Source of the DNA: Plumapathes pennacea
Taxonomy: Eukaryota; Cnidaria; Anthozoa; Antipatharia; Myriopathidae
Assembly (NCBI GenBank): GCA_964036295.1
Contig: OZ038472.1
Span: 14,924,885 to 14,988,884 of the forward strand
Length of the DNA stretch: 64,000 bases
Reading direction: 5' to 3'
Each line of letters starts with the position of its first letter. The stretch's first letter is position 1. Shown piece after piece: positions 26,228-37,112 of the stretch. The translations under genes and the position numbers were made by a program. Under the pieces are notes generated by a model. That model was not told the origin of the DNA and ran no database searches. It worked only from the letters and a program-made list of their open reading frames with translations.

Positions 26228-29200
26228 ATGACACGAATGGGAATGTCGATAAAGACCCTGTTGAGGAGGTAGGCATGAGTTTGCACGAAGCGTGCATGCT
26301 AATTGAAAACTAGACAATACAAAACAACCGTTGCGAATAATCTATCGATAACTTATCTTTTTTTGATTTTACTGCTCCAATTAACATCTGATCGTGACTC
26401 TGAAGGCATATATGGCCTTATCATTTAGGATTTCTCGTGATTTAGGTGATAAATCCTTCTCACCTTGTACAATTTAAGGCTGGTTCACACGGTAAAGCGG
26501 TGCGCACGCTTCGCAATCCTTCAAAACGAGATCACAGAGATTTCGCTGTGCTCATGGCGGTTAGATAACCTAACCATGACCATAACCTAACCCTAATCCT
26601 AACCCTAACCCTAACGTAATCCTAACTCTAAACCTAAACCTAACCTCCCTAAGCGAGGCGAAACTTCGGTGATCTCGTTTTGAGGGATTGCGTAGCGCGC
26701 TCACCCGGTAAAGCAAGCGCAAACGCAAGCGCAAGAGAATGAAAACTTTTCCATTCTCTTGCGCTTGCGTTTGCGCTTGCTTCACAAATTTTATCGTGTG
26801 AACCGGTCGCTTGCGCTTGCTTTACTCGTGTGAACCAGGCTTTAGCAAACGAAAATTTTCATCTCATCTTGTGGATCAGAGATTGCGTCGATCGTGAAAT
26901 TAGACGACAGAATTTACTCACAGTAAGAACAGGCTCAACGAAAGTGTAAGCACGGAAGCATGACAAGCACATTTGGATAGACTTTTTTATAGCCTGATTT
27001 TGGCGTCCGAGCCAGCTTCACTGAGCGCGTCCATGAAAAAAGTTGCCCTGGGCAATGTGCTTAGGGCTTGTGCTTTCGCGGTCCTACCTGCATCGCGAAA
27101 ACCAGGCTTTACTTAGAAATGGTAAAAACGAGAAATCTCTTTTAAAATAAGACAAGTTTTATCTCTAGTTTGACACTTCTCATAATACTGCTTATGGCGC
27201 AATCCACAAATTTTAATACCGTGGTACTTTTTTAAAGTATGTGATCTTCAACTTTACTCGAGGACAAGAATTTGTCCTTAAATCAAGAGAAATGCCTATT
27301 AAATGGAGGCTGAGAAATAGGTTTTGGTACTGCATGTACATACAGTCCTACATGAGAAGTTCACAGCGCTGTGATGTGTAGTACAGTTAATAATGTTGTA
27401 CATGTTCATGTGTGGTCCGAGTTGATGGGCTGGTTGGACTTTTTCATTTGAATAAAAGGTTTCTAGTATCCTGCACTTTGTAAGAGCAAAAATGAAGACA
27501 GAAAAGAAGTCAGCCTTCCACAATAAACTAATCATTACATATACTGTATTCAGAGGAAGGTTGATTGTTCTGTTTCACTTGTCTCTTGACAGGTCTCTTC
27601 AGATGATGACCTTTGGTGTGTATGTTGTGTGGTTTGCAGTAATCAAAATTACAGGAGCAGCACTTGAACTTCTTTTTGGCAAAGACTACAAACTCTCTAT
27701 GTATGGAAGCACTTTGAGAAAAACAAAGTTCAGTTTTGATGCAGATGTTGCTCTGACAAACCATGGCTCTTATGGCGCCATACCAGTTCCAGTTCGGGAC
27801 ATACAACTTGAATATCAGGTAAGTTTCCTGGAGGGGTAGGGGGAGGGGGTGTTACCTACCTTAATTTGCTTTAAAACTCATTTCAATTCTTGGTATAAAT
27901 AAACACTGGTCTGGGGGAGGAGGTGGGGGGGGGGGGGAGGGGTGGGGAAATTTAGACACTGATCTTTCTTATGTTAGCCCTATGGGGCTATATTTAGGTA
28001 ATTTTCGTCTATATGACAATGCAGACCACGACAATTATTTCTTGCAAGGATTAGCATATTTGCACTGTATACATACCTAGCTATCATTTGATTTCACTGT
28101 GTAGGATGCAACGCAGAAATGCCCTGATGCTTGGTACTGTTATGAGCTCCAGCCATTGTGGAACAAAGCATTGCGGGTGGCAGCCAGATTTGTGGGTGCA
28201 TCACCAGACAACCTTGTGTTTGTTCCGAATGCAACAACAGGCATTAACACAGTGCTGCGGTGCTTAGACATCGCTGAGGGCAGTCAAGTACTCACCACTA
28301 ACCAAACTTATGGTGCAGTGCAAATGGCAGTACAAGACATGTGCCAGGATAGAAAGGCCAAGCTCCTCGTTCTCAATCTGAACTTTCCGACCTCAGATTT
28401 CACAGGATCGGCAAAGTTCTTCGTGCAAGACATCGTAAAGCAATACAGCCAAGTATTAGAAGAGAATCCAGCAGTAGAGCTTGCAGTCATTGATTACATT
28501 ACGAGCAGCAGTGCCTTGCGACTGCCAGTCGAGGAACTGATTAAGGTGTGCCACTCCCATGGTGTTATGGTCATCATCGACGGGGCGCATGCACCAGGAC
28601 AGATCGACCTGAATTTGGAACGTTTGGGTGCCGATTTCTTCATAGGTAGGTTTAGGTCTTTGATATATTGGCCTCTTTCCTCTGCGGAGGCTTCCTAGGG
28701 GAAGGAAGAAGCTTGATTTTCTATCCCTACATTCCCTTTACCAAATGCAATAGCCATGCCTGTGTAAGCCTCTGTGGAGAAGAGAGATATAAGGGTCAGG
28801 CTTAGTTCTCCTAACCTGCCTTGAATAACAATCAAGTTGATGTGTCTGACATGTGTGGTTGTATTTTTTGCATCCAAGGAAATCTGCATAAATGGGTTTT
28901 TGCACCAAGGGGCTGCGCAGTTCTCTGGGTGAATCCAAAGTTCCACGACATCATCGATCCCCTAGTGGTGTCCTGGTTTCATGATCATGGATTGCAAGAT
29001 CGTTTCTTCCAGCAGGGAACACTGGATTGTACTGCTTACGTAACAGTTCCCGCTGCTATTAAGTTCTACCAAGAGATTGGAGGATTGGTAGGTTTCATAT
29101 GATCATTTTGCTGGGCATGACAAATCCCATATATGTTCTTATAGCCAATGGTTATTAGATGTTTTTTTTTATCATGCTAGATAATGCAGGGCTGGTGAGT

Positions 29201-30160
29201 CATGGCTACGGATTGCTCATAATGCCAGCTGCCTAAAAAAGCACCTTGAGTTAGAAATAAATAGTCCTAGTCCGGAATAGTTCCGAAACAGATGGAACAG
29301 TCCCGAAAGAATGCACCCTTGATTTGAAAAGGCTGTGCTATCGTGCAACACTGGGCCCAGTTTTTCAAAGCACGATTAGGTTAATCCCAGATTAGGTCTA
29401 AACTTTCTTGTCATCTATAAGCCTCAAAATGTGAAGGTTTCATCCTGCAATGACTTCCTTGATACTTCTTGGGAAAGCTGGAACAAGCTTTTTAATATTA
29501 ATCTTCGAACAAAACCTTGCTGTTTATTGGCAGAGAGGTCAAGAGAAAGAATTTCGTTAATCCTGGATTAGCTTGGATCAGCTTTCGAACAACCGGGCCT
29601 GATGTTTAGCTCAGATGTGGCACAGGCTGGGCTGATGAACCATGTATAGTTTTTTTAGGTAGAATAATGATCTGACATTTTCACTGTGACTACCCAGTAT
29701 TTGTGGGCGTACTGTAAATGTTGACATCCTCCCTATCTGCCCCTTACAGCCAAGCATCACCAAGTACAACAAACAACTTATATCCTGGGCAGCAACAATG
29801 CTTGCAGACGCATGGGACACAGAAATCCTCCCCATACCAGACTCCATGCAGGCCCCCTTCATGATGGTCATTCGACTTCCTAAAGCATTGAACATCGTGT
29901 ACATTGCCACAAAAGAAGGAGCGGATAAAATGATGCAAGATTTGTACGACATCTACCAGGTTGTTGGTTGTGTGGTATGCATCCAATCGTCGTTATGGTG
30001 TCGCATTTCAACACAGGTGTACAACATCAAAGAGGATTACACCTGCCTTGCTGATGCTGTGATTAAACTGAGAGATGGAATTATTGGTGGACACCATCCA
30101 AGTCTCCTGCTTGCTAAAAGTGGGAGAATGGCGCGCTGGTCTTCGAGTATTTTCAAGTAA
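26228..30160 (+). CDS. Membrane-anchored class V PLP-dependent enzyme (isopenicillin N epimerase-like), 5 exons
   Basis: Exons 26228-26268, 27593-27818, 28105-28645, 28879-29087 and 29750-30160 join in phase into 475 residues. Residues about 18-40 are hydrophobic (MMTFGVYVVWFAVIKITGAA), suggesting a signal anchor. The catalytic domain has FDADVALTNHGSYGAIPVPV, NATTGIN, the cofactor-binding Asp in VIIDGAHAPGQID (about 248) and the Schiff-base lysine in GNLHKW (Lys274), followed by RGCAVLW and C-terminal RISTQVYN. This is aminotransferase class V, CefD/isopenicillin-N-epimerase-like; animal members have no settled substrate and nothing here suggests penicillin synthesis. A possible 57-nt intron at 29960-30016 is in frame and stop-free, but its translation matches the family, so I read it as exon. 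Confidence 0.85.
26478..26840. mobile_element. Inverted-repeat element containing telomere-like and palindromic cores
   Basis: The left end GGCTGGTTCACACG and right end CGTGTGAACCAGGC are inverted repeats; TTAA precedes the left end. Inside lie degenerate CCCTAA repeats (26564-26647) and a near-perfect palindrome (26711-26741 with 26752-26782). It sits in the first intron of the aminotransferase gene. Confidence 0.7.
26564..26647. repeat. Interstitial telomere-like (CCTAAC)n repeats
   Basis: Several exact CCCTAA hexamers mixed with variants (CCTAAT, CCTAAA). Metazoan telomeres use this unit, but here it is short, degenerate and inside a mobile element. Confidence 0.75.
27833..27950 (+). repeat. 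G-rich tracts with G-quadruplex potential
   Basis: Two clusters of G runs (27834-27852 and about 27912-27948) sit in the intron just after the donor at 27819. Each has four or more runs of at least three G. Confidence 0.6.
29353..29600. mobile_element. Miniature inverted-repeat element in an aminotransferase intron
   Basis: The left end GGGCCCAGTTTTTCAAAGC and the reverse complement of the right end (GGCCCGGTTGTTCGAAAGC) match with several differences, and the inner TTAATCC/GGATTAA words continue the inverted repeat. It is non-autonomous with no reading frame. Confidence 0.65.
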
Positions 30161-31862
30161 CACTGTATACTTGACTGCGGTAAACATGTACGATGCACAC
30201 TCACCAATTGGGAACACAAATTTTAAAAAGAGCAGAATTTGTCTCTTTATACTGGGAATGTAAACAAGATTATTTATTTTGATAACATCTTATTGGTTTG
30301 ATCCTGCAAAATATTATAGGGCTGTGAATCTAGGGCGCTTTTTGGACGACTGTCAATAACTAAAACCAAAGCAATCACAGAGACTGCAATCAGTGAGGTG
30401 AACGAATAGAAGTATGAGCAAAACCAAACCAAGTGGTCACTCGGACTTCTCTCGTGCCCAACTTCGTTGCTCTCCAATGGAAGAATAGCACATGGAGGAA
30501 GCAACTAAAATTAATTTCATCATAAAGTACAGTCAGTTTGTCTTCAGTAATAGTGTGAGAAGCTACATTAAATGTAATTTATATGTGCTTAGTTCTGCTT
30601 GCAGATCAGTTTCTAATGTGCTCCCCCTCCCACCCCTCCCCCCCAATCTGCAGAGTACTGACGTAGGAAGTAAAACAACACCTGTCTGAACTGTAACGGA
30701 ACGTATAAAATGAGTTACACGTATGTTACCTCATTCACTGATGATATGGGCGCTTGCTCGAGGTTTTGGGCGTTGCTTTGTGCTATTCGGAAGGCTTGCA
30801 TTCAATTTTGGGTTCGTGGGATGTGTCGCCTCAATTTCTCCTCTCCGCACAGTGTTTGGGATAAACCTGCAGCCAAAAACAAAAGAAAGATTCTTTAGTA
30901 TGGATACTACTGCTGGCACGTGACACCACGTGACACACACGTGATACAGCTGTCCAAGTTTGTCAACGAGTCAACGAGACTGGACCAGACGCGCTAAGAA
31001 ATTGAGACGAGTTAAAAAAAAAAAAAAAGAAAAAAAAAAGAAATAATAGTTCAGTGAAATGGTCGAGAATTGTAGACATAAACGAAAAAGCCCAGGATTA
31101 CTTTAAACGAACAAAAGAGGTAATATAGTATTGTTGTCAGCTATTTTTAAAGTGTCATAAACCCCTAAAAACCATACAACTGTTGTGTGTGTTTGCGTCA
31201 TTGATTAAAATCGTCACGTCTGCACACAAGAGAACTTTAAACTAAAGAAAACGTTTCTCTGCGCACTTCTGATAAATAATTGACGGTGTCTTTCTGGCGA
31301 AGCGTTTTAACTCGACATGCAAATTAAACCAACTCTAAATTGATGCTTGTGTCCGGTATCCAGCTACAAGGGTCGTGCTGCCGTTTTAATTGACTTTGTC
31401 AAAAAGGGAAACCGATTACTGAAGACGAAAGCAATTATCGTGATTTATTCTAACCCATTGAATGTTGTGCTTTTATCCAATGTGCAAAGATACAGCTTGC
31501 TGCCTGACCATTCTGTAGCTGTGTTCAGGCAAAGTAAATATCGTCTTTCGCATGAATAAAAACTAAACCTGATAAATCCACGTTGATGCTAATAAAGTGA
31601 TATCACAATACGAACACCCGGAGAGGCAGGCTGAATGTTTGGCTCAGATTGACAAATGAATTAAAGCTTCAGATGCAAACAACAATGCACCTGCAGACAC
31701 GCTGTTATTAACGCTCGACTGGTAGGTTTTTTTTAAGACAATGTTTTGATTTCAACTAATAACACAACATTCAAATGCGAGGGCAGAGTATAAAATTACT
31801 CCTAGTTCGATCACAAAACCAATTCAAGAGATGAATTAGTAGCGCGACGGCCAAGGAATAGT
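30161..31862. other. Intergenic region, no gene seen
   Basis: It should include the 3' UTR of the aminotransferase and the promoter of the first coiled-coil gene. It holds a pyrimidine-rich tract near 30620-30650, a triple CACGTG cluster at 30917-30943 and an A-rich run at 31014-31044. Short open frames show no family features. Confidence 0.45.
30917..30943. promoter_or_regulatory. Three CACGTG E-boxes spaced 10 and 11 bp
   Basis: CACGTG occurs at 30917, 30927 and 30938, two of them in the wider context CACGTGAC. This is the core site of bHLH-ZIP factors (MYC/MAX, USF, MITF/TFE). The spacing is close to one helical turn. Which gene it serves is not shown. Confidence 0.55.
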
Positions 31863-32714
31863 ATGGAGCAAAACAAAAGCAGTCCTTGTCTGGAGACAAC
31901 ACTTCAAGTTCAAGGACACAAAGACGAGGAAAAAAACAAATCAGAAAAGTGCGACGAAAACAAAGTAAGCCGTAAAGACGGAGAAAACGAAGGCGGAGAA
32001 AAAAGAGACGTATTCTGCCAAACGGCTTCTTCTGTGATTTACCAGGCCATGAAAGAAGAGTTCGAACTGGAAAAAGAAAAAATGCGAAACAGCTTTATTA
32101 GAGAAAGGACTCAAGCAGAGATGAGCCTTCGAGAAGAGTACGACGCAACTATCAAGGCAAAGAACACTTTGATTCAAGTTCTAACAGAGGAGAAGGACTT
32201 CCTGTGGAGCGAATTAAAGAACTTAAGGACATCTTATGACTATTTGTCACGGCGCGTAGAAACTTCGCAAGACATACAGCAGAGTCGTAATAATAACAAA
32301 AGTGAGGCCTGGGATGGTTACCATGACATCTGTTGCCAGGCGACCGGTGACGTAGCAGAGGCCCTGAGAGCACAAAAAGAGGATTTCCTGAGGATGTTTG
32401 AGGAGGAGAGAATGCAAAGATTTCGAAGGTGTGAGCGAGAAAAGATAATGCTGGCGGAGATTGTTGAAAAGGAGTGCGATGCGAAGTATCTGCAAGAAAG
32501 GACATACCTACTGGAAAGTATCGACGGGTTAAAAGAAGGTTTAACACGTTTAACTACACAGAAAGACGAACTAGCGAGGATCTTTGAAGGAGAAAAGAAC
32601 GCCATGGAACTGAGTTATGCTAGAAAGGAGAAAGATTTAAGAGGGCAACTCAAGCTCGACGTTCAGAAGAAACTTGTCCAGGCGCATGCGTCATGGACTA
32701 AAACGCAGATCTGA
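31863..32714 (+). CDS. Uncharacterised coiled-coil protein A, intronless
   Basis: An ATG-started open frame of 283 residues. I do not recognise the family. Residues 1-50 are polar and charged (DEEKNKSEKCDENK); from about 55 on the sequence is heptad-like and rich in Glu, Lys, Arg and Leu, with repeated FxxE(E/R) and EKxxM units and two short linkers containing Cys (CQTASS near 50, CCQATGD near 158). Those two CQ(T/A) segments resemble each other and may mark an internal duplication. There is no signal peptide or membrane span. The C-terminal part (EKNAMELSYARKEKDL...) aligns with the C-terminal coiled coil of the next gene, suggesting tandem paralogues. Confidence 0.7.
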   Translation: MEQNKSSPCLETTLQVQGHKDEEKNKSEKCDENKVSRKDGENEGGEKRDVFCQTASSVIYQAMKEEFELEKEKMRNSFIRERTQAEMSLREEYDATIKAKNTLIQVLTEEKDFLWSELKNLRTSYDYLSRRVETSQDIQQSRNNNKSEAWDGYHDICCQATGDVAEALRAQKEDFLRMFEEERMQRFRRCEREKIMLAEIVEKECDAKYLQERTYLLESIDGLKEGLTRLTTQKDELARIFEGEKNAMELSYARKEKDLRGQLKLDVQKKLVQAHASWTKTQI

Positions 32715-33654
32715 ATAACGCGCCTGCGATCTCAATAACGCCTTAGTAGAATGTTTCAGCTCAGATGAACACCAGATTTTTCTGCGCTTTTTTTGGAAGT
32801 ATACGTGGTGAATTTCTAGGCACCGCAGTGTCCATGGGAAAGCCGGAAGTCCCCGCCTGGACTAGACTTCCGTGTGGCTGATAACCTTTGCAGGAATTAA
32901 TGTAAAGGACAATTGATGGCTGCTTGGCTGCAAGTGCAATTTGTAAATGATGAGGCTACTTAGCGCAGAAGAACCCTTATATGACATGCCGTGGGACAAG
33001 TGTTCTAAATTGTGACCATTTACACACGCAGTGCATGAGACAAAGCACACGCTTCCTGAAATCGCAAAAAAAAGTTCCTTTATGAGTAGTTTTTTTTTTT
33101 TTTTTTTTTTTTTCAAAATCGCGCTGAGAAAGTTGAAATACAAGTCAAGACAAGAGATAAGTAAATTTGTTCAATTATAAAACTTCGCTGTAGGTTATAT
33201 CATGCTTGGGACGATAGACAATTGCCATGCAGGTTATTTGGATGGAAGTCGAACAGAGTATCATTTTGGGAGAAATAATGCTGAGCTGCGCATGCAGTGG
33301 GGTATCAAAGAGTTTTGTTTTTGTTGATTTGCCCATATAAGGGAAGCACGTCAAGGTTTGAATACGGGTACCAGCAAACTTCATAGTTCAGAAACCAAAA
33401 TACAATCAGAAACAGGCTGGTTTATAATAAGAAAAAGCGAGCCATCATTTGCATATCAACACCTTTTACTTAATTTACAATGGCCATCCTCAATCAAATA
33501 AATTCCCGACAAATCAGTTGTGAGAATCAGTTGCCGTATAAAGCGCTATTGGTTACTGCTTAATTGTGTGAGTCAGCCACAAAAACCAACCTGTCTACGT
33601 AAAAATGGACCGCGAAAAAAGTATTACAATTTGACTAGCAGTCAGATAACTGCA
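32715..33654. other. Spacer between the two coiled-coil genes
   Basis: No gene seen. It includes a T-run at about 33091-33113. The frame of the next gene is open without an ATG from 33520, so coding exon or 5' UTR sequence may begin there. Confidence 0.4.
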
Positions 33655-35034
33655 ATGACTGCACGAAATTCGATCCGATTGCCGCCCACAAAGCCACAGG
33701 AAACCAATGTTGCGCGCGCACGGCAGTCGATCAAAGATTACACCCGCTGTCATAAAGCTTGTGGTTGTTCTGAAGTGACTGCGAACCGATTTCTCGGTTT
33801 AACTGACAAAATGTCTCGGGATCGCTTCGAGGCCGATCTAGCTGATGATATGACTGATCAAGAGCGAAGACATCTCGAGGAAAAAGCCGAAATCGTGCGT
33901 GGTTTTCTTCAGGAGAGAGAACTGATCGAACGAACACATGAAGAGGAGAAGGAGGAATTGCTCGTCGCCTTCGCCACGGAAAAAGCCAGCATGAGACGAG
34001 GTTTTGACTGCGAGAAAGAAGAAATGAGGCAGAACTTCCAGCGAGAAAAGCACAAAATACGGATGGAATTCCAGGACGCTAAACATGTCCTGAGATTATC
34101 GTTTGATGACGAGAAGGTTGCGTTGATGCAATCGTTTGAGCAAGAAAAGAATGAATTCATCCGAAAGCTTGACCTGGAAAAAGAAGACATGCGAACGTCG
34201 TTTGAGAAGAGACACAGAGAAGAAGAGGAACGTTTGAGAGAGGATAAACGTGTCCTAGAGGAAACACTCGTAAAAGAAGTGACACGGTTACAGGACATAG
34301 AGAGTGAGCTGAAAGAAATTTTACAACAGGGTCTGAGGGGTTTGGAAAGAGTCTACATGGAAGAGAATGACAATCTCGAGCACACGTACAACGATCAGCC
34401 AGAAGCCGACATGCACCTTAAAGGAGATTTACAAACAGCACAGCAGTGTGACCGGGCAGAGATATTGAAGACGATGGAATACGAGCGGGGTCAAATGTTT
34501 CTGTACCACTCGAAGAGGGAGCGCATAGTCGAACAGATATACGCCTCAGAGACTCTAGATATGGAGCAGCGCTTTAAGAAACAGAAAAATGAAATCATGA
34601 AGATTTTTAAAGCAGAAAAGTTGGAAATGGAAGGAAAATTTAGAAACGAAAAGGAAGACATACAGTGTAAGTTCGAAGCGGAGTTCGGGCGCGCGTTACA
34701 ACGGGAGAGAGCGAAGTTTCAAGCGGAGATTCAGGGTTATGAACACGATGTAGCTATCCTGAAATATCAAAAGGAACAACTAGAGAAGTGTTTCAATATG
34801 GAAATGGAGAAGATGCAGCTGAAATTTGAACGTGACAAGCTGGCGATGGAGAACAAGTTTGCGCGTGACAAACAAGAAACAAAACGCTCACTCAAGGCTC
34901 ATTATGAAAAGAAACTCTCAGCCGACAGACAAAGATTACAATGGCTTGTTCAGCAATTCAGTGCGGCAGACAACTCTACCAGTTCAACAATCAGCCCAAG
35001 TTCAAGCAGCAGTGGATTTCTGTCAGACAGATAA
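33655..35034 (+). CDS. Uncharacterised coiled-coil protein B, intronless
   Basis: 459 residues from the first in-frame ATG at 33655; the frame is open upstream to 33520 but has no ATG. I do not recognise a named family; composition is like trichohyalin or ninein-type coiled coils. From about residue 75 to 430 the chain is charged and heptad-like, with recurring units of the form F-x-x-E-K-x-x-M spaced 11-14 residues (for example EKEEMRQNFQREKHKIRMEF). The tail is Ser/Thr-rich (SSTISPSSSSSGFLSDR), a possible phosphorylation region. The C-terminal coil (DKLAMENKFARDKQ...) resembles that of the preceding gene. Function and location cannot be read from the sequence. Confidence 0.75.
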   Translation: MTARNSIRLPPTKPQETNVARARQSIKDYTRCHKACGCSEVTANRFLGLTDKMSRDRFEADLADDMTDQERRHLEEKAEIVRGFLQERELIERTHEEEKEELLVAFATEKASMRRGFDCEKEEMRQNFQREKHKIRMEFQDAKHVLRLSFDDEKVALMQSFEQEKNEFIRKLDLEKEDMRTSFEKRHREEEERLREDKRVLEETLVKEVTRLQDIESELKEILQQGLRGLERVYMEENDNLEHTYNDQPEADMHLKGDLQTAQQCDRAEILKTMEYERGQMFLYHSKRERIVEQIYASETLDMEQRFKKQKNEIMKIFKAEKLEMEGKFRNEKEDIQCKFEAEFGRALQRERAKFQAEIQGYEHDVAILKYQKEQLEKCFNMEMEKMQLKFERDKLAMENKFARDKQETKRSLKAHYEKKLSADRQRLQWLVQQFSAADNSTSSTISPSSSSSGFLSDR

Positions 35035-35705
35035 ATCGCGTTCACATTTACGTAAATTGAATTAAAATGTACCATTCTAATTATTGTATGAAGGCAAATA
35101 AGTCCCCGTGGATCGAAAGAAAAGGCAAGAACGACTAGGAATTCCCGTATTTCCTACCAAGAAAGGAAAGGAGACATTTCAGGAAGCCTTAAATATTTGA
35201 TAAGAATGTTTCTGAGGCATACCCTTGACCGCGCCTTGAGAGACGCCCGACTTAGTGGCTAATTGCTTTGAGTTCATTAAAATGTATTGGTCGAGGAATA
35301 CAAACTGAATTTGGCAAAGGTTATTAATTATGCAGACATGACTCAGTATAATTTGTATACAGTGAATAAAACCTTTTATCAGATAATGGTGTCGGTTTGT
35401 TTGTTTACAAACGACAAGCAATTGTCGCACACAAAGCTTCAGCTGTTGTCGCGTGCGCCCCACGGGAGGGGAGGGTGGGTTCTACAAAGTTTTGCAATGG
35501 CGCGTGAGTTGTGTCTAAAACAAAGAAATAATTGTGGAACGTCAAATTTGAAGTTATGTTTGATAAGCTAGAGTACATAAACCAACTTGAGAACCGTCTG
35601 GACTATGCAAATACTGATACCAGTACTTTTTTAGTGTGCAAAATTTGTGGACTGTATATGTTGGCTTAAATAAAGTACCATTCAAGCCATTGTGTCTGAA
35701 ATGAG
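35035..35705. other. Intergenic region upstream of the sulfotransferase gene
   Basis: No gene seen. It contains the 3' UTR of coiled-coil gene B and the promoter of the next gene; no clear motif stands out. Confidence 0.4.
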
Positions 35706-37112
35706 ATGTTGGCGAACAAAAATCTCACTGTTCCACGCGTACTCCTGGCGTTTGTTGTTTTCCTGGTGTTCTGCTCTAAGAAATTCGGTAATATTGTACC
35801 AACACACTGGATCGGTAACGATCTAAGAGCCGAACGTCGACTGGATCGGCGTGAACCTTTGATATTCATCGGGGGATTTCCCGGTAGCGGAACAACACTA
35901 ATGCGAGTTCTGCTCGATTCTCACCCTAACATACGGTGTGGCCAAGAAACGAGAATCATCCCTAAACTTCTGCTCACTATTCCGCCTCAAACACAGCGAG
36001 AAACGGTCCGGTTGATCGAAGCTGGCGTGACACAAGAGGTGCTTGATCACGCAATGGCTGCTTTTATCTCAGAGATCATTTCAAAACACGGAGCATCTGC
36101 GCGTCGCTTGTGCAACAAAGACCCCTTAGCGTTCCGACACCTCTCTTATTTGGCCAGGCTGTTTCCCAACGCTAAATTCATTCTTATGGTCCGAGATGGA
36201 CGGGCGGTGATACATTCGATTAAAAGACGCGGAGTGTCCATAGCTGGAATTGACACTGAAAATAACGAGATGCTACTTAAAATATGGAGTAAGACGGTGC
36301 TAAACATGCAGGCCCAGTGCGTACATCTGGGACCTACGCGATGTCTGTACGTTGCTTATGAGGAGCTCGTTTTACACCCAATTTACTGCATGAAGAAAGT
36401 GTTGAATTTTGTTGATGTTGAGTGGGATGACGCCATTTTACATCATGAGGCTCAAGTCAGAGCACCTGGACAAGTACTACTGTCCAGGTATTGTCAAGGA
36501 AGACAGGCATACCACACCACAGGCATACACCACACCACCTAAATAATGTCACACATTACATACACCACACCACCTAAATAATGTCACACATTACATACAC
36601 CACACCATCTAAATAATGTCACACATTACATACACCACACTGCCTAAATAATGTCACACATTACATACACCACACTGCCTAAATAATGTCACACTGACAA
36701 TACATATACATACACCATGCCACTGGTCAGTGACGACACACAATACTGACTAACCCATGATGAAAATGTGTTGTACATGTAGTAACACTCTTTAAAATGG
36801 CATAAGTAGCATTTTGACACCAGAAATTGAAAGAGCATGTTCGCATTAGTTTATTTGCCTGGCTTTTTTATTTATTTGTAGCCTTTACTTTAGCAAATAC
36901 CTTTCTCATCTTGAAGGTTTGAGAAGTCTACTGATCAGGTGAAGATGCCACTCCACACGAGAGCACTGCACCAGTGGAACAAAAGCTTTCCTCCACTCCT
37001 CCTAAGCAGAGCTGCAAAGGTCGCCCCAGCGCTGAGGAAATTTGGATATGTCAACAAGAAATCAGATGATAGAAACAACGTGTATTCACACCAGAAGAGA
37101 AACAGCATTTGA
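35706..37112 (+). CDS. TPST: Protein-tyrosine sulfotransferase, 2 exons
   Basis: Exons 35706-36487 and 36917-37112 join in phase into 325 residues, slightly shorter than human TPST1/2 (about 370). Topology is type II: a short cytosolic tail, a membrane anchor at about 11-23 (RVLLAFVVFLVFC), then a lumenal catalytic domain; the family acts in the trans-Golgi, moving sulfate from PAPS to tyrosines of secreted proteins. Motifs: PLIFIGGFPGSGTTLMRVLLDSHP (PAPS 5'-phosphosulfate loop), RCGQETR with the catalytic Glu (residue 81), LCNKDP with the conserved Lys, FPNAKFILMVRDGRAVIHS, and LSRFEKSTDQV across the splice. The residue equivalent to the P-loop Arg of human TPST2 (VPRSGTT) is Gly60 here. The intron contains a 35-bp minisatellite. 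Confidence 0.92.
36511..36692. repeat. 35-bp minisatellite, about 5 units
   Basis: Units of the form ...CTAAATAATGTCACACATTACATACACCAC recur at exact 35-bp spacing (36541, 36576, 36611, 36646, 36681), in the sulfotransferase intron immediately after the donor. Confidence 0.9.

Noticed and set aside
26564..26647. A chromosome end
   Set aside because: The telomere-like repeats are short, degenerate and within a gene intron inside an inverted-repeat element.
28156..28698. A stand-alone short aminotransferase gene
   Set aside because: The frame is a single exon; splice signals and phase connect it to exons on both sides.
29960..30016. A 57-nt intron with GT and AG ends in the aminotransferase gene
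   Set aside because: The stretch is in frame and its translation (LWCRISTQ) matches the conserved family sequence before QVYN, so it is coding.
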